Source: Phormidium ambiguum IAM M-71 (GTDB taxonomy: Bacteria > Cyanobacteriota > Cyanobacteriia > Cyanobacteriales > Aerosakkonemataceae). From it: a stretch of 64,000 nt of DNA. The position numbers were made by a program, and so were the translations under genes. Shown here one piece after another: positions 27,582-36,525 of this stretch; within the stretch, counting starts at the first letter, position 1; each line of letters begins with the position of its first letter. The notes beneath the pieces are model-generated. The model was not told the origin of the DNA. It saw only the letters and a list, made by a program, of their open reading frames with translations, and did not search any database. The DNA lies in contig NZ_MRCE01000009.1 of the NCBI RefSeq assembly GCF_001904725.1, positions 140,838 to 204,837 of the forward strand, in the 5' to 3' direction.

Positions 27582-30113
27582 ATGCAAACATTGCCAAACT
27601 CATCAGAATCAGTAGCTGAAGTTAGAGTAGAAGACGATCGCACAGGGTTAAGCGTAGAAACACTCAAAAGAGCCTTCGCAGATAACCTGTTTTATATTCA
27701 AGGAAAATTCCCCGCCATAGCTTCTAGAAATGACTATTACATGGCCTTGGCTTATACAGTGCGCGATCGCTTACTACGCCGCTGGTTAAACACCGCCGAA
27801 ACCTACACCAGAAACGCCTCCCGCACCGTAGCCTATATGTCAGCGGAATTCCTCATGGGGCCACAATTAGGCAACAACCTGATCAACCTGGGAATTTATG
27901 ACCAAGTAAATCAAGCAATGCAAGAACTCGGACTCGACTTGCAAGACTTGCTAGAAGAAGAAGAAGAACCCGGACTAGGTAACGGCGGTTTAGGCAGATT
28001 AGCAGCTTGCTACCTCGACTCCCTCGCCTCCTTAGAAATTCCTAGCTTAGGTTACGGCATTCGCTACGAATTTGGCATTTTCGAGCAAGATATCAAAGAC
28101 GGTTGGCAAGTCGAAATTACTGACAAATGGCTAAGCGCAGGAAATCCTTGGGAACTTCCCCGTCCAGAATGGGCTGTAGAAGTAAAACTGGGCGGACATA
28201 CAGAATTGCGCGCTGACGAACATGGACACTACAAAGTATATTGGCTTCCTGACAAAATCGTTAAAGGCATTCCTTACGACACACCAATTCTCGGTTACAA
28301 AACTAACACCGCCAATACCCTACGTTTGTGGAAAGCAGAAGCAGTAGAATCCTTTGACTTTTACGCTTTTGACTCAGGAGATTACTTAGGCGCAGTTCAT
28401 CAAAAAACGGTTTCCGAAAACATCTCCAAAGTTCTTTATCCTAACGATAACTCCGCCCAAGGTAAAGAACTGCGTTTAGCGCAGCAAATTTTCTTTGTTG
28501 CCTGTTCGCTAAAAGACATGATCCGAATCATGGAACAACAAAAAGTTTCCCTAGATCATTTCCATGAAAAATTCGTTATTCAATTAAATGACACTCACCC
28601 ATCAGTTGCCATCCCAGAATTGATGCGATTATTGATTGACGAACATGATATGCCTTGGGATAAAGCATGGGAAATTACTAAGAAAACTTTTGCTTACACT
28701 AACCATACTTTACTGCCAGAAGCTTTAGAACGTTGGCCGATTAGTTTATTTAGTAGAATGCTACCCCGGCACATGGAAATTATCTACGAAATTAATCGGC
28801 ATTTTCTCGATGAAGTTCGCATGAAATTTCCCGACGATCCTACCAAATTGGGAAGGATGTCATTGATTGATGAATCGGGAGAACGTTATGTGCGGATGGC
28901 ATTTTTAGCTTGTGTGGGTAGTTACTCAATTAATGGTGTTGCTGCATTACATACTGAATTGTTACAAAAAGATGTGTTGCACGACTTCTATGAAATGTAC
29001 CCAGAGAAGTTCAACAATAAAACTAATGGTATTACTCCTCGACGTTTTATGGTATTGAGTAATCCCAGACTTTATAAATTGTTGAATAGCAAAATCGGTG
29101 ATGATTGGGTAAAAGATCTCTATCAATTGAGAAAATTAGAATCTTTTGTTGATGACCCAGAATTTCGTCATCAGTGGCGGCAAATGAAGCAAGAAATCAA
29201 ACAAGAAGTGGTGGATTACATAAAGAAAAGTACAGGGATTAATGTCAATGTTAATTCCATGTTTGATATTCAAGCGAAACGTTTCCATGAGTACAAACGG
29301 CAACATTTAAATGTGCTGCACATTATCACTTTGTATAACCGGATTAAAGCTAATCCCAACATTGATATTACGCCACGAACTTTCTTGTTTGGTGGCAAAG
29401 CTGCACCCGGTTATTACATGGCGAAATTAATCATAAAATTGATTAATTCGGTGGGAGATATCGTGAACCGCGACCCTGATGTGCGCGATCGCTTGAAGGT
29501 AGTTTTCCTGAAAGATTTTAGCGTGAAATTCGCCCAAAGAATTTATCCATCAGCAGACCTTTCCGAACAAATTTCTACTGCTGGTAAAGAAGCTTCCGGT
29601 ACAGGTAATATGAAATTTGCTTTAAATGGCGCACTCACTATTGGTACTTTAGATGGTGCTAACGTGGAAATTCTGGAAGAAGTTGGGGCAGAAAACTTCT
29701 TTTTGTGTGGATTAACAACCGAAGAAGTTTATGCTTTGAAAGCGAAAGGTTACAAACCTTGGGAATATTACCAAAAAGATCCTGAGTTGAAATTAGCGAT
29801 CGATCGCATTGCTTCCGGTTTCTTTTCTCACGGCGATCCCAACTTGTTTAAACCTTTAGTCGATCACCTGTTGGGTAACGATCAATATATGCTAATGGCT
29901 GACTATCGTTCCTACATAGATACTCAAGATCATGCAAGTCACGTATACCGGGATATCGATCGCTGGACTCGAATGTCTATTCTCAATGTCGCCCGCATGG
30001 GTAAGTTTTCTTCCGATCGTTCTATCCGCGATTATTGCCAAGACTTCTGGCAAATTGAACCAGTGAAAATTGACTTGAAAGAATACGTCGAAGCCACTGC
30101 AATTCTGCATTAA
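27582..30113 (+). CDS. glgP: Glycogen phosphorylase
   Basis: The 843 residues match the glycogen/starch/maltodextrin phosphorylase family in length. The PLP-lysine region is EASGTGNMKFALNGAL. Other signatures are VAYMSAEFLMGPQLGNNL, GLGNGGLGRLAACYLDSLA and RFHEYKRQHLN. It releases glucose-1-phosphate from glycogen ends with inorganic phosphate. It lies 120 bp after transaldolase, separated by an inverted-repeat hairpin, and so begins the glycogen-to-acetate route encoded around it. A palindromic terminator-like hairpin follows at 30141. Confidence 0.96.
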   Translation: MQTLPNSSESVAEVRVEDDRTGLSVETLKRAFADNLFYIQGKFPAIASRNDYYMALAYTVRDRLLRRWLNTAETYTRNASRTVAYMSAEFLMGPQLGNNLINLGIYDQVNQAMQELGLDLQDLLEEEEEPGLGNGGLGRLAACYLDSLASLEIPSLGYGIRYEFGIFEQDIKDGWQVEITDKWLSAGNPWELPRPEWAVEVKLGGHTELRADEHGHYKVYWLPDKIVKGIPYDTPILGYKTNTANTLRLWKAEAVESFDFYAFDSGDYLGAVHQKTVSENISKVLYPNDNSAQGKELRLAQQIFFVACSLKDMIRIMEQQKVSLDHFHEKFVIQLNDTHPSVAIPELMRLLIDEHDMPWDKAWEITKKTFAYTNHTLLPEALERWPISLFSRMLPRHMEIIYEINRHFLDEVRMKFPDDPTKLGRMSLIDESGERYVRMAFLACVGSYSINGVAALHTELLQKDVLHDFYEMYPEKFNNKTNGITPRRFMVLSNPRLYKLLNSKIGDDWVKDLYQLRKLESFVDDPEFRHQWRQMKQEIKQEVVDYIKKSTGINVNVNSMFDIQAKRFHEYKRQHLNVLHIITLYNRIKANPNIDITPRTFLFGGKAAPGYYMAKLIIKLINSVGDIVNRDPDVRDRLKVVFLKDFSVKFAQRIYPSADLSEQISTAGKEASGTGNMKFALNGALTIGTLDGANVEILEEVGAENFFLCGLTTEEVYALKAKGYKPWEYYQKDPELKLAIDRIASGFFSHGDPNLFKPLVDHLLGNDQYMLMADYRSYIDTQDHASHVYRDIDRWTRMSILNVARMGKFSSDRSIRDYCQDFWQIEPVKIDLKEYVEATAILH

Positions 30114-30140
30114 AAGAAAGGCACTAAAACCAAATAAACC

Positions 30141-30173
30141 AGATCCCCGATTTCTTCAAGAAGTCGGGGATCT
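30141..30173. terminator. Terminator-like palindrome (repeat family copy 2)
   Basis: AGATCCCCGATTTC and GAAGTCGGGGATCT flank the loop TTCAA, with one G-U pair, followed by a short T-rich stretch. Same family as 711-741 and 34727-34755. It lies 28 bp after glgP. Confidence 0.65.
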
Positions 30174-30218
30174 TTATATACTAAAATTAAAAATTGAATG
30201 ATAAATGACCAATGACTA

Positions 30219-30863
30219 ATGACTTTAAAGCTTTATTTTTTGCGTCACGGTCAAACTGCTTATAGTATTACTGGTGGTTATTGTGGCACGATCGAAAACG
30301 ATCCCGGACTTACCCCAGAAGGAATTTTAATGGCAGAAGCTTTTGCACAAGCTTACTGCGATTTGCCTTGGAAAGCTGCTTTTGTCAGTCCCCTACACCG
30401 CACAATTCAAACAGCAAAACCTTTTTGTGAAACTGTGGGTTTAGAAATGCAATTGCGGGATGGATTGCGCGAAGTTTCTTATGGTTCTTGGGAAGGTTTA
30501 CACCCAACAATAGTAAACCAGAAATTTCATGATGAATATGTACATTGGTTAACTAATCCGGCTTGGATTGCGCCACCAAATGGCGAAAGGGCGATCGATA
30601 TTGCCCGTCGTTCTTCTTCAGTAATTAAAGAAATTCAAGCAACATATAATGAAGGAAATGTTCTAATTGTGTCACACAAAGCCACAATTAGAATTATGAT
30701 TTGTCGGTTATTGGGAATAGACGTGGGCAGATACCGCGATCGTTTAGCAATGCCTGTAGCTGCTGTTAGTATTGTGGAAATGGCAGCTAAAGGGCCAAGA
30801 TTTCTGGTAATTGGCGATCGCTCTCATCTTAGCGAATATTTGCGATCGTTACCTTGTACTTAA
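30219..30863 (+). CDS. Histidine phosphatase family protein (phosphoglycerate-mutase-like), copy 2
   Basis: A 214-residue paralogue of the protein at 22481-23119, alike from end to end (MTLKLYFLRHGQT, SPLHRTIQTAKP, GLREVSYGSWEGL, VSHKATIRIM, IGDRSHLSEYLRSLP). The catalytic RHG and second histidine are kept. The start codon lies inside an AATGACTAATGAC repeat, and no Shine-Dalgarno is visible, so that repeat may affect translation. It follows glgP by 105 bp. Confidence 0.85.
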   Translation: MTLKLYFLRHGQTAYSITGGYCGTIENDPGLTPEGILMAEAFAQAYCDLPWKAAFVSPLHRTIQTAKPFCETVGLEMQLRDGLREVSYGSWEGLHPTIVNQKFHDEYVHWLTNPAWIAPPNGERAIDIARRSSSVIKEIQATYNEGNVLIVSHKATIRIMICRLLGIDVGRYRDRLAMPVAAVSIVEMAAKGPRFLVIGDRSHLSEYLRSLPCT

Positions 30864-30882
30864 TAAGAAGAAACGGGAAGAC

Positions 30883-31197
30883 GTGAAAACGCCAAAAACT
30901 AGAAACTACCGAGACTACTTGATAAAATCCCTTCAAGACCCCGAAAGAGCCGCTGGTAATATTGAGGTAGCCTTGGAATTAGAAGAAAAAGACCCGGAAT
31001 TATTACGTCTTACACTCAAAGATGTTGTAGATGCTCGTTTACAGATGAACGATCTTTCGGATATAGCTAAACAACACTATGCCAAACTCGATCAAATTTT
31101 GTCAGACACAGGAGGTACTGAAATTTACACTTTAGTATCTTTATTGGATGCGTTGGGATTGCAATTAACTGTGACGGTAAAAGAGATAAATCAATAA
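30883..31197 (+). CDS. HigA-like addiction-module antidote protein, apparently without toxin
   Basis: The 104 residues contain the pattern of the 'probable addiction module antidote' family: YRDYLIKSLQDPERAAGNIEVALE, then a helical region and TEIYTLVSLLDALGLQLTVTVK, where the helix-turn-helix would sit. The GTG at 30883 with GGGAAG just upstream was chosen; an upstream extension overlapping the phosphatase would be poor in sequence character. No RelE/HigB-type toxin gene is adjacent on either side, which is unusual for the family. It starts 19 bp after the phosphatase. Confidence 0.65.
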   Translation: MKTPKTRNYRDYLIKSLQDPERAAGNIEVALELEEKDPELLRLTLKDVVDARLQMNDLSDIAKQHYAKLDQILSDTGGTEIYTLVSLLDALGLQLTVTVKEINQ

Positions 31198-31228
31198 AAT
31201 TCTTCCAATTTTACGCAACAGTTAATCA

Positions 31229-31258
31229 AAAAGAGCAATTTATAAATTGCTCTTTTTC
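31229..31258. terminator. Perfect 30-bp palindrome, bidirectional terminator
   Basis: AAAAAGAGCAATTTA is followed directly by its exact complement, ending in a T-run on both strands. It lies 31 bp after the antidote gene. Confidence 0.75.
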
Positions 31259-31478
31259 AACCAAATTTCTACTTTCTTTTCACAGATAAAACTTTTCTTT
31301 ACATCCATTGCCAAGGCGATCGCTTTCTCGCAATCTTTCGTCACATTGCAAAGAGAAAAATACTATACGTAAAAACCCGCTAAAAAGCTTTGTAAAGCAG
31401 AGTAATTATCAGCATTTACCGCGATGTAATCTCAGAAAACGCAAGTAATGATAGGAGTATCAAATTCAAACAAGCAAA

Positions 31479-31838
31479 ATGAAAAAAACTATATTATTAG
31501 GGATTGCACTACTTCTTAGTACCAATCAGATGCCAAGTTATGCCCAAAACGCTAAAGATCAAGAATTCCTGAATCACTATCGCACAGTAGCAGCAGGACA
31601 ATCACACTCAGCATTACTCATCAATACATTAAACCAGAATCCTACAGGACATATTCGCTTAGCGCAGACTCTTTGTAACTCATTAAAAAAGGGAAAAACC
31701 GAACGAGAATTAATGCAATCTTGGGTTAGTTATTGGAAAAATTCATCTCAAGAAATAGTTCAGGCTGCTGTGCAATCTGGTAACATCATGTTGACGATCG
31801 CACCTAAACATTACTGTCCAGAGTTTTCCAGTCGTTGA
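31479..31838 (+). CDS. Small secreted protein, DUF732-like
   Basis: The 119 residues begin with a signal peptide (MKKTILLGIALLLSTNQ, cleavage likely after SYAQ). The mature part is a short helical domain with two cysteines (TLCNSLKKGKTE and HYCPEF), which could form one disulfide. Spacing and the C-terminal YCP resemble the DUF732 family of small secreted proteins, but the match is by eye only. Function unknown. It is flanked by terminators on both sides, so it is a single-gene unit. Confidence 0.6.
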   Translation: MKKTILLGIALLLSTNQMPSYAQNAKDQEFLNHYRTVAAGQSHSALLINTLNQNPTGHIRLAQTLCNSLKKGKTERELMQSWVSYWKNSSQEIVQAAVQSGNIMLTIAPKHYCPEFSSR

Positions 31839-31917
31839 TTAATTTTTTCAAATCTTGTATGACAAATCTGATTTATGACCAATTTCAGATAAGTTTAGTA
31901 TTCTCACTCACAGACTT

Positions 31918-31947
31918 AGGCGATCGCGTTTTTTGCGATCGCCTTTT
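31918..31947. terminator. Terminator built from HIP1 sequence
   Basis: AGGCGATCGC (31918-31927) pairs with GCGATCGCCT (31935-31944), the loop is GTTTTTT, and a TTT tail follows. Both arms contain the HIP1 octamer. Confidence 0.7.
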
Positions 31948-32100
31948 GATTATCGAGCAAATCCAAAAAGCTGACTGAACCACAATAAATCAATATCCTG
32001 TAACAATTGAAATTTTAATGGTTTGATTTCCCCAAGACAATGCCAAAATGTTAATTAGCTAACATAGTCTAGTTGTCATACCGATTAATCTTTCCCACAA

Positions 32101-33213
32101 GTGTTTACTTCAACTACACCAGTGTCTCGTCTTGCCATTGCCCCAAGCCAAGTAATTCGCTGCACCCTAGCCCAGAGTGGGGAAGCGATCGCACGGATCG
32201 GCAAACATCCCTTAGTAGTCGGGGGCGTACAATCTCTTGCCGTAGTCCAGCCGCAGTTGCAGTTAGCATTAGAACAACAACAGCTAAGTACCGCCTTTGC
32301 CCACTACAACCCTGATTGTTCTGAATCTACTCTGGCATCCTTAAAAGCCAAGGTAAACCAGCATCAAGCTGACATGATTATCGGCGTAGGTGGTGGAAAA
32401 GCCTTGGATACCGCCAAACTCTTAGCCCACCAATGCCAAATTCCCGTTGTTACCATACCCACATCAGCCGCTACTTGTGCAGGTTGGACAGCCCTTTCCA
32501 ACATTTACTCAGAACAAGGCGCTTATCTCTACGATGTGCCTTTAGAACGTTGTCCCGATCTATTGTTATTGGATTACAACTTAATTCAAACTGCACCACA
32601 ACGAACTTTAGTTGCCGGAATCGGTGATGCTTTAGCCAAATGGTACGAAGCATCTGTTAGTAGTGGAAGTTCTCAGCAAACTTTTATTATTGGCGCAGTT
32701 CAACAAGCTAGAGTCTTACGAGATATCTTATTCCAAAAATCTAGCCTTGCCCTACAAGAACCAGGGGGTGAAGTTTGGCGGGAAGTAGTTGATGCCACAG
32801 TCATGTTAGCAGGTGTAATTGGTGGGTTAGGTGGGGCGCAATGTCGCACTGTCGCCGCCCACGCGGTACACAATGGATTGACTCACATTCTGGCTGCCCA
32901 TGATAAGCTGCATGGTGAGAAGGTAGCTTATGGAATTTTGGTACAGCTACGTTTAGAAGAAATGTTGCAAGGTAATCAGTTAGCAGCTGCGGCAAGACAA
33001 CAATTGCTAAAGTTTTACGCAGAAATTGGTTTACCGCAATCTTTGGATGATTTAGGTTTGGGGAATATTACTTTGACTGAGTTGCGCCAAGCAGCTGAAA
33101 TTACCTGTTCCCCTAATTCTGATATCCATCACTTACCTTTTGAGGTTACGCCCGATCATTTAATGGCAGCAATGGTGTCTACGAAGATTCAGGAAGAAGC
33201 GAGGAAGAAGTAG
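32101..33213 (+). CDS. Iron-containing alcohol dehydrogenase family protein (glycerol-dehydrogenase-like)
   Basis: The 370 residues show the family's NAD-binding GVGGGKALDTAKLLA near residue 97, PTSAATCAGWTALSNIY, and metal-binding histidine regions (HAVHNGLTH, HGEKVAYGI). The layout is closest to GldA-like glycerol dehydrogenases and relatives. The exact substrate is not clear. The start is a GTG with no good ribosome site. It is a single gene ending in a repeat tract and a terminator. Confidence 0.8.
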   Translation: MFTSTTPVSRLAIAPSQVIRCTLAQSGEAIARIGKHPLVVGGVQSLAVVQPQLQLALEQQQLSTAFAHYNPDCSESTLASLKAKVNQHQADMIIGVGGGKALDTAKLLAHQCQIPVVTIPTSAATCAGWTALSNIYSEQGAYLYDVPLERCPDLLLLDYNLIQTAPQRTLVAGIGDALAKWYEASVSSGSSQQTFIIGAVQQARVLRDILFQKSSLALQEPGGEVWREVVDATVMLAGVIGGLGGAQCRTVAAHAVHNGLTHILAAHDKLHGEKVAYGILVQLRLEEMLQGNQLAAAARQQLLKFYAEIGLPQSLDDLGLGNITLTELRQAAEITCSPNSDIHHLPFEVTPDHLMAAMVSTKIQEEARKK

Positions 33214-33216
33214 GTT

Positions 33217-33291
33217 GGGGAAAGGGGGAAAAGGGGAAAAGGGGAAAAGGGGGAAGGGGGATTTTACTTTCTGCCTTCTGCCTTTCCCAGT
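33217..33291. repeat. Low-complexity tract, GGGGAAAA then TTCTGCC units
   Basis: A GGGGAAAA-rich run to about 33262, followed by CTTTCTGCCTTCTGCCTTTC. Same family as the tracts at 26110 and 47345. Confidence 0.8.
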
Positions 33292-33327
33292 CCCCAAAAG
33301 GTGACATTCTGAGGGATACTTTTCAAA

Positions 33328-33352
33328 CACCCTTTTTGGGTGGGTTTTTTTC
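33328..33352 (+). terminator. Rho-independent terminator before the aminotransferase
   Basis: CACCC (33328-33332), loop TTTTT, GGGTG (33338-33342), then GG and a run of T. A short stem; it could end the dehydrogenase transcript. Confidence 0.5.
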
Positions 33353-33394
33353 TCTTAATTGGGTGTTTAGGCAGTTGTGCAATAAGTTAACAAG

Positions 33395-34606
33395 ATGAAT
33401 TTAGATTGGATTACGCCTGCGAAACGTTTACAAGCTTTGCCTCCTTACGTTTTTGCGCGTTTGGATGAGTTGAAGGCGCGGGCTAGGGAACAGGGTTTGG
33501 ATTTGATTGATTTGGGGATGGGAAATCCTGATGGGGCGACTCCGCAGCCTGTGGTGGAGGCGGCGATTCAGGCTTTGCAAAATCCGGCTAATCATGGTTA
33601 TCCGCCGTTTGAGGGGACTGCGAGTTTTCGGCGGACGATTACTGATTGGTATAAGCGGCGGTATGGTGTGGAACTCGATCCAAGTAGTGAGGCTTTGCCG
33701 TTGTTGGGTTCTAAGGAGGGTTTGACGCATTTAGCGATCGCCTACATCAACCCAGGCGATCTGGTTTTGGTGCCTTCTCCTGCTTATCCCGCCCATTTTC
33801 GCGGCCCTGTGATTGCTGGCGGTGAAGTGTATAGTTTAATCTTAAAGCCGGAAAATGATTGGTTAATCGATCTAGGGGCAATTCCCGATGAAGTTGCCCA
33901 ACGTGCCAAAATTCTCTACTTTAATTATCCGAGTAATCCAACTGCGGCAACTGCTCCGCGAGAACTTTTTGAGGAAATCGTCGCTTTTGCCCGTAAACAT
34001 GAAATTATGCTAGTTCATGATTTATGTTATGCAGAGTTGGCTTTTGATGGTTATCAGCCGACTAGTTTATTAGAAATTCCCGGTGCGAAAGATATTAGTG
34101 TGGAGTTTCACACGATGTCTAAAACTTATAATATGGCTGGTTGGCGTGTGGGTTTTGTGGTAGGCAACCGTCATATTATTCAAGGTTTACGGACTTTAAA
34201 AACTAATTTGGATTACGGAATTTTCTCAGCTTTACAATCTGCTGCGGAAACGGCACTTCAACTGCCAGATGTATATTTACAAGAGGTGCAAGAACGCTAT
34301 CGCCGTCGTCGGGATTTTTTAATTGATGGCTTGGCGAGTTTGGGTTGGAATATACCCAAGACTAAGGCAACTATGTATCTTTGGGTACCCTGTCCGCCTG
34401 GTATGAGTTCAACTGATTTTGCTCTTTCCGTATTGCAACAAACTGGTGTTGTAGTTACTCCGGGAAATGCTTTTGGTGTTGCTGGTGAGGGCTACGTGCG
34501 GATCAGTTTAATTACTGATTGCGATCGCTTAGCTACTGCTGTACAACGCTTGAAACAAGCTAATATCCGTTACCAATCAGAGGCACTAGTTGCTAGTTCA
34601 GAGTGA
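33395..34606 (+). CDS. PLP-dependent class I aminotransferase, LL-diaminopimelate-aminotransferase-like
   Basis: The 403 residues fit fold-type-I aminotransferases: GMGNPDGATP near residue 42, NYPSNPTAA in the middle, the PLP lysine in TMSKTYNMAGWRVGF, and the C-terminal arginine in GYVRISL. The pattern is nearest to the bacterial LL-diaminopimelate / alanine / aspartate aminotransferase group; the exact amino donor cannot be read from sequence. The N-terminal third is visibly richer in G+C than neighbouring genes. Its last four bases, GTGA, overlap the start of the serpin, so the two may be translationally coupled. Confidence 0.8.
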   Translation: MNLDWITPAKRLQALPPYVFARLDELKARAREQGLDLIDLGMGNPDGATPQPVVEAAIQALQNPANHGYPPFEGTASFRRTITDWYKRRYGVELDPSSEALPLLGSKEGLTHLAIAYINPGDLVLVPSPAYPAHFRGPVIAGGEVYSLILKPENDWLIDLGAIPDEVAQRAKILYFNYPSNPTAATAPRELFEEIVAFARKHEIMLVHDLCYAELAFDGYQPTSLLEIPGAKDISVEFHTMSKTYNMAGWRVGFVVGNRHIIQGLRTLKTNLDYGIFSALQSAAETALQLPDVYLQEVQERYRRRRDFLIDGLASLGWNIPKTKATMYLWVPCPPGMSSTDFALSVLQQTGVVVTPGNAFGVAGEGYVRISLITDCDRLATAVQRLKQANIRYQSEALVASSE

Positions 34607-35904
34607 AACTTAATTTTGTCGCAAATTTCGTAATTGTCTGCTGGGCTATTGTCGGCTCAGCTGTTATCTGGTGGCAAAAACAATCTGTTGTTAATGGATA
34701 TAGTTTTGCCCCCTATTCTGTTTCAAATCCCCGACTTCTTGAAGAAGTCGGGGATCTAGCATCAATTGAATCAACAATTAATCCTCGCATTATTGCTGCG
34801 AATACAAGGTTTAGTTTAAAGCTATTTTCGCAGTTGCAATCGAAACAAGCGAACCAGAATATTTTTATCTCTCCGGCAAGTGTGAGTGTGGCTTTGGCGA
34901 TCGCTTATAATGGCAGCAATGGCGAAACTAAACAAGCGATCGGTCGCACATTAGAATTACAAGAAATGAGCATTCAAGACCTTAATCAAGCGAATGCCCT
35001 AATCAAGAATCAACTGCAAGAATCTAGTTTTAAATCTCAATTTAAGATTGCTAATTCCCTCTGGTTAGATAAGAAAGAGACTATTAAGCCTGATTTTAGT
35101 CAAAAAATTCAACAATACTATCAAGCGGAAATTCAAAATATTGACTTTCGAGAACCTCAATCTCCTGCGGCAATTAATTCTTGGGTGAAAAGAAGTACCA
35201 ACGGCAAGATAAACACAATTATTGAACGGATCGAGCCAAATACTGCTTTTCTGTTAATGAATGCGATTTATTTTGTCGGTAATTGGAAATATCCTTTTGC
35301 TAAAGAACTGACAAAAAACCATCCTTTCACTTTGGCAAATGGAACTAAAAAGCCAGTTAAAATGATGTTTCAACAAATGGCGGGAGTGAAACATTATGAA
35401 AACGAATTGTTTCAAGCTATTAGTTTACCATACGCCGATAATCGGTTAAATATGTACATTTTCTTGCCTAATGAAAAACATGGTTTAAAAGGGTTTTATC
35501 AAAATTTAAATCAAAAAAATTGGCAAAAATGGATAGATAATTTTAACAGTAATGAGTTACAAAATGATTATTCAGAATTAACATTGATTGGATTGCCTCG
35601 CTTTAAATTAGACTATGAAATTGATTTAATTGATGCTTTGAGAGCTTTAGGAATGCAGATAGCTTTTAGCGAAAATGCTGATTTTTCGGCTATTTCTGTG
35701 CCTCCTTTATGGATTGGTAAAGTTCAGCACAAGACTTTTGTGGAAATTAATGAAGAGGGTACTACTGCCGCAGCAGTTACTTCTCTTGGTGGTACTAGAG
35801 GAGGGCAAAACCAAATAATTGTCGATCGCCCTTTCTTTTGTGTAATTTATGACAATCAAACAGGAACTATACTGTTTATGGGTTCGATTGTAGATCCTCA
35901 GTAA
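34603..35904 (+). CDS. Serpin (serine protease inhibitor), copy 1
   Basis: The 433 residues start with a membrane/signal segment (FVIVCWAIVGSAVIWW), then a low-complexity linker and a serpin fold: NIFISPASVSVALAIAYNGS, hinge EEGTTAAAVT and the signature VDRPFFCVIYDNQTGTILFMG. The hinge has the small-residue pattern of inhibitory serpins. Counting from the hinge, the P1 region is near GGTRGG and short. The GTG start overlaps the aminotransferase stop. Residues 42-51 are encoded by a palindromic repeat (34727-34755), an insertion in the linker. It likely traps a protease outside the cytoplasm (inference). Confidence 0.88.
   Translation: MKLNFVANFVIVCWAIVGSAVIWWQKQSVVNGYSFAPYSVSNPRLLEEVGDLASIESTINPRIIAANTRFSLKLFSQLQSKQANQNIFISPASVSVALAIAYNGSNGETKQAIGRTLELQEMSIQDLNQANALIKNQLQESSFKSQFKIANSLWLDKKETIKPDFSQKIQQYYQAEIQNIDFREPQSPAAINSWVKRSTNGKINTIIERIEPNTAFLLMNAIYFVGNWKYPFAKELTKNHPFTLANGTKKPVKMMFQQMAGVKHYENELFQAISLPYADNRLNMYIFLPNEKHGLKGFYQNLNQKNWQKWIDNFNSNELQNDYSELTLIGLPRFKLDYEIDLIDALRALGMQIAFSENADFSAISVPPLWIGKVQHKTFVEINEEGTTAAAVTSLGGTRGGQNQIIVDRPFFCVIYDNQTGTILFMGSIVDPQ
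34727..34755. repeat. Palindromic repeat copy 3, inside the serpin reading frame
   Basis: ATCCCCGACTTC and GAAGTCGGGGAT flank the loop TTGAA. It matches the hairpins at 711-741 and 30141-30173 and is read in frame as NPRLLEEVGDL in the serpin linker. Confidence 0.85.
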
Positions 35905-35991
35905 AGTTGTAAGTTTAACGAATAATTATAGAAAAATAAAATATTTTCGGTCACAATTGAATTAACCAACTTTGAGCAACTCCAATACTTT

Positions 35992-36297
35992 ATGTCAGAA
36001 CATCGCTGTGTAAAAATTTGTCAACATTGTTCTTGTTTGAAAAATGGCTCAGCAGAAGTATTAGCTGCTTTTCAAGCTAGAGAAATTGCGGCAGTAGAAG
36101 TGGAAGCTAGTCCCTGTTTAGGACAGTGTAGTTCAGGCCCTACGGTGAGAATTCTACCTGATGAAATTTGGTATTGTCGCGTTAAATCCTGTGATGTTCC
36201 TGAAATTATTGAACAACATCTCCAACAAGGAAAACCTGTAGAAGCCAAGCTCAACCCTAGAATTCATTTGAACATGGAAATGTTTTTTTCTCCTTAA
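35992..36297 (+). CDS. Thioredoxin-like [2Fe-2S] ferredoxin domain protein
   Basis: The 101 residues carry the cysteine pattern of the thioredoxin-fold ferredoxin family: CVKICQHCSC near the N-terminus and CLGQCSSGP in the middle. A valine/proline segment (GPTVRILPDEIWYCRV) follows, as in these proteins. It probably binds a [2Fe-2S] cluster and carries electrons in the cytoplasm; the partner is unknown. It starts 87 bp after the serpin. Confidence 0.75.
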   Translation: MSEHRCVKICQHCSCLKNGSAEVLAAFQAREIAAVEVEASPCLGQCSSGPTVRILPDEIWYCRVKSCDVPEIIEQHLQQGKPVEAKLNPRIHLNMEMFFSP

Positions 36298-36525
36298 TAT
36301 TTTGATAATAGCTTGTGCCCGATCGAAAGATTTTTTTATTGATTGCGTTTTGCTAATATTTAGCTTAAATTGAGAATTAGCAAAATAAAAAATACTTTGA
36401 AAAAAGAGATATGGGGAACAATAAATAGCAAAAAACTTCTATGAAATTATAGTCTGTGTCCGACTAAGCAAGATTACTTAATTAGCAATCTGGGCGCAAT
36501 TTAATTGACGTATTGAGAAAGAGTA

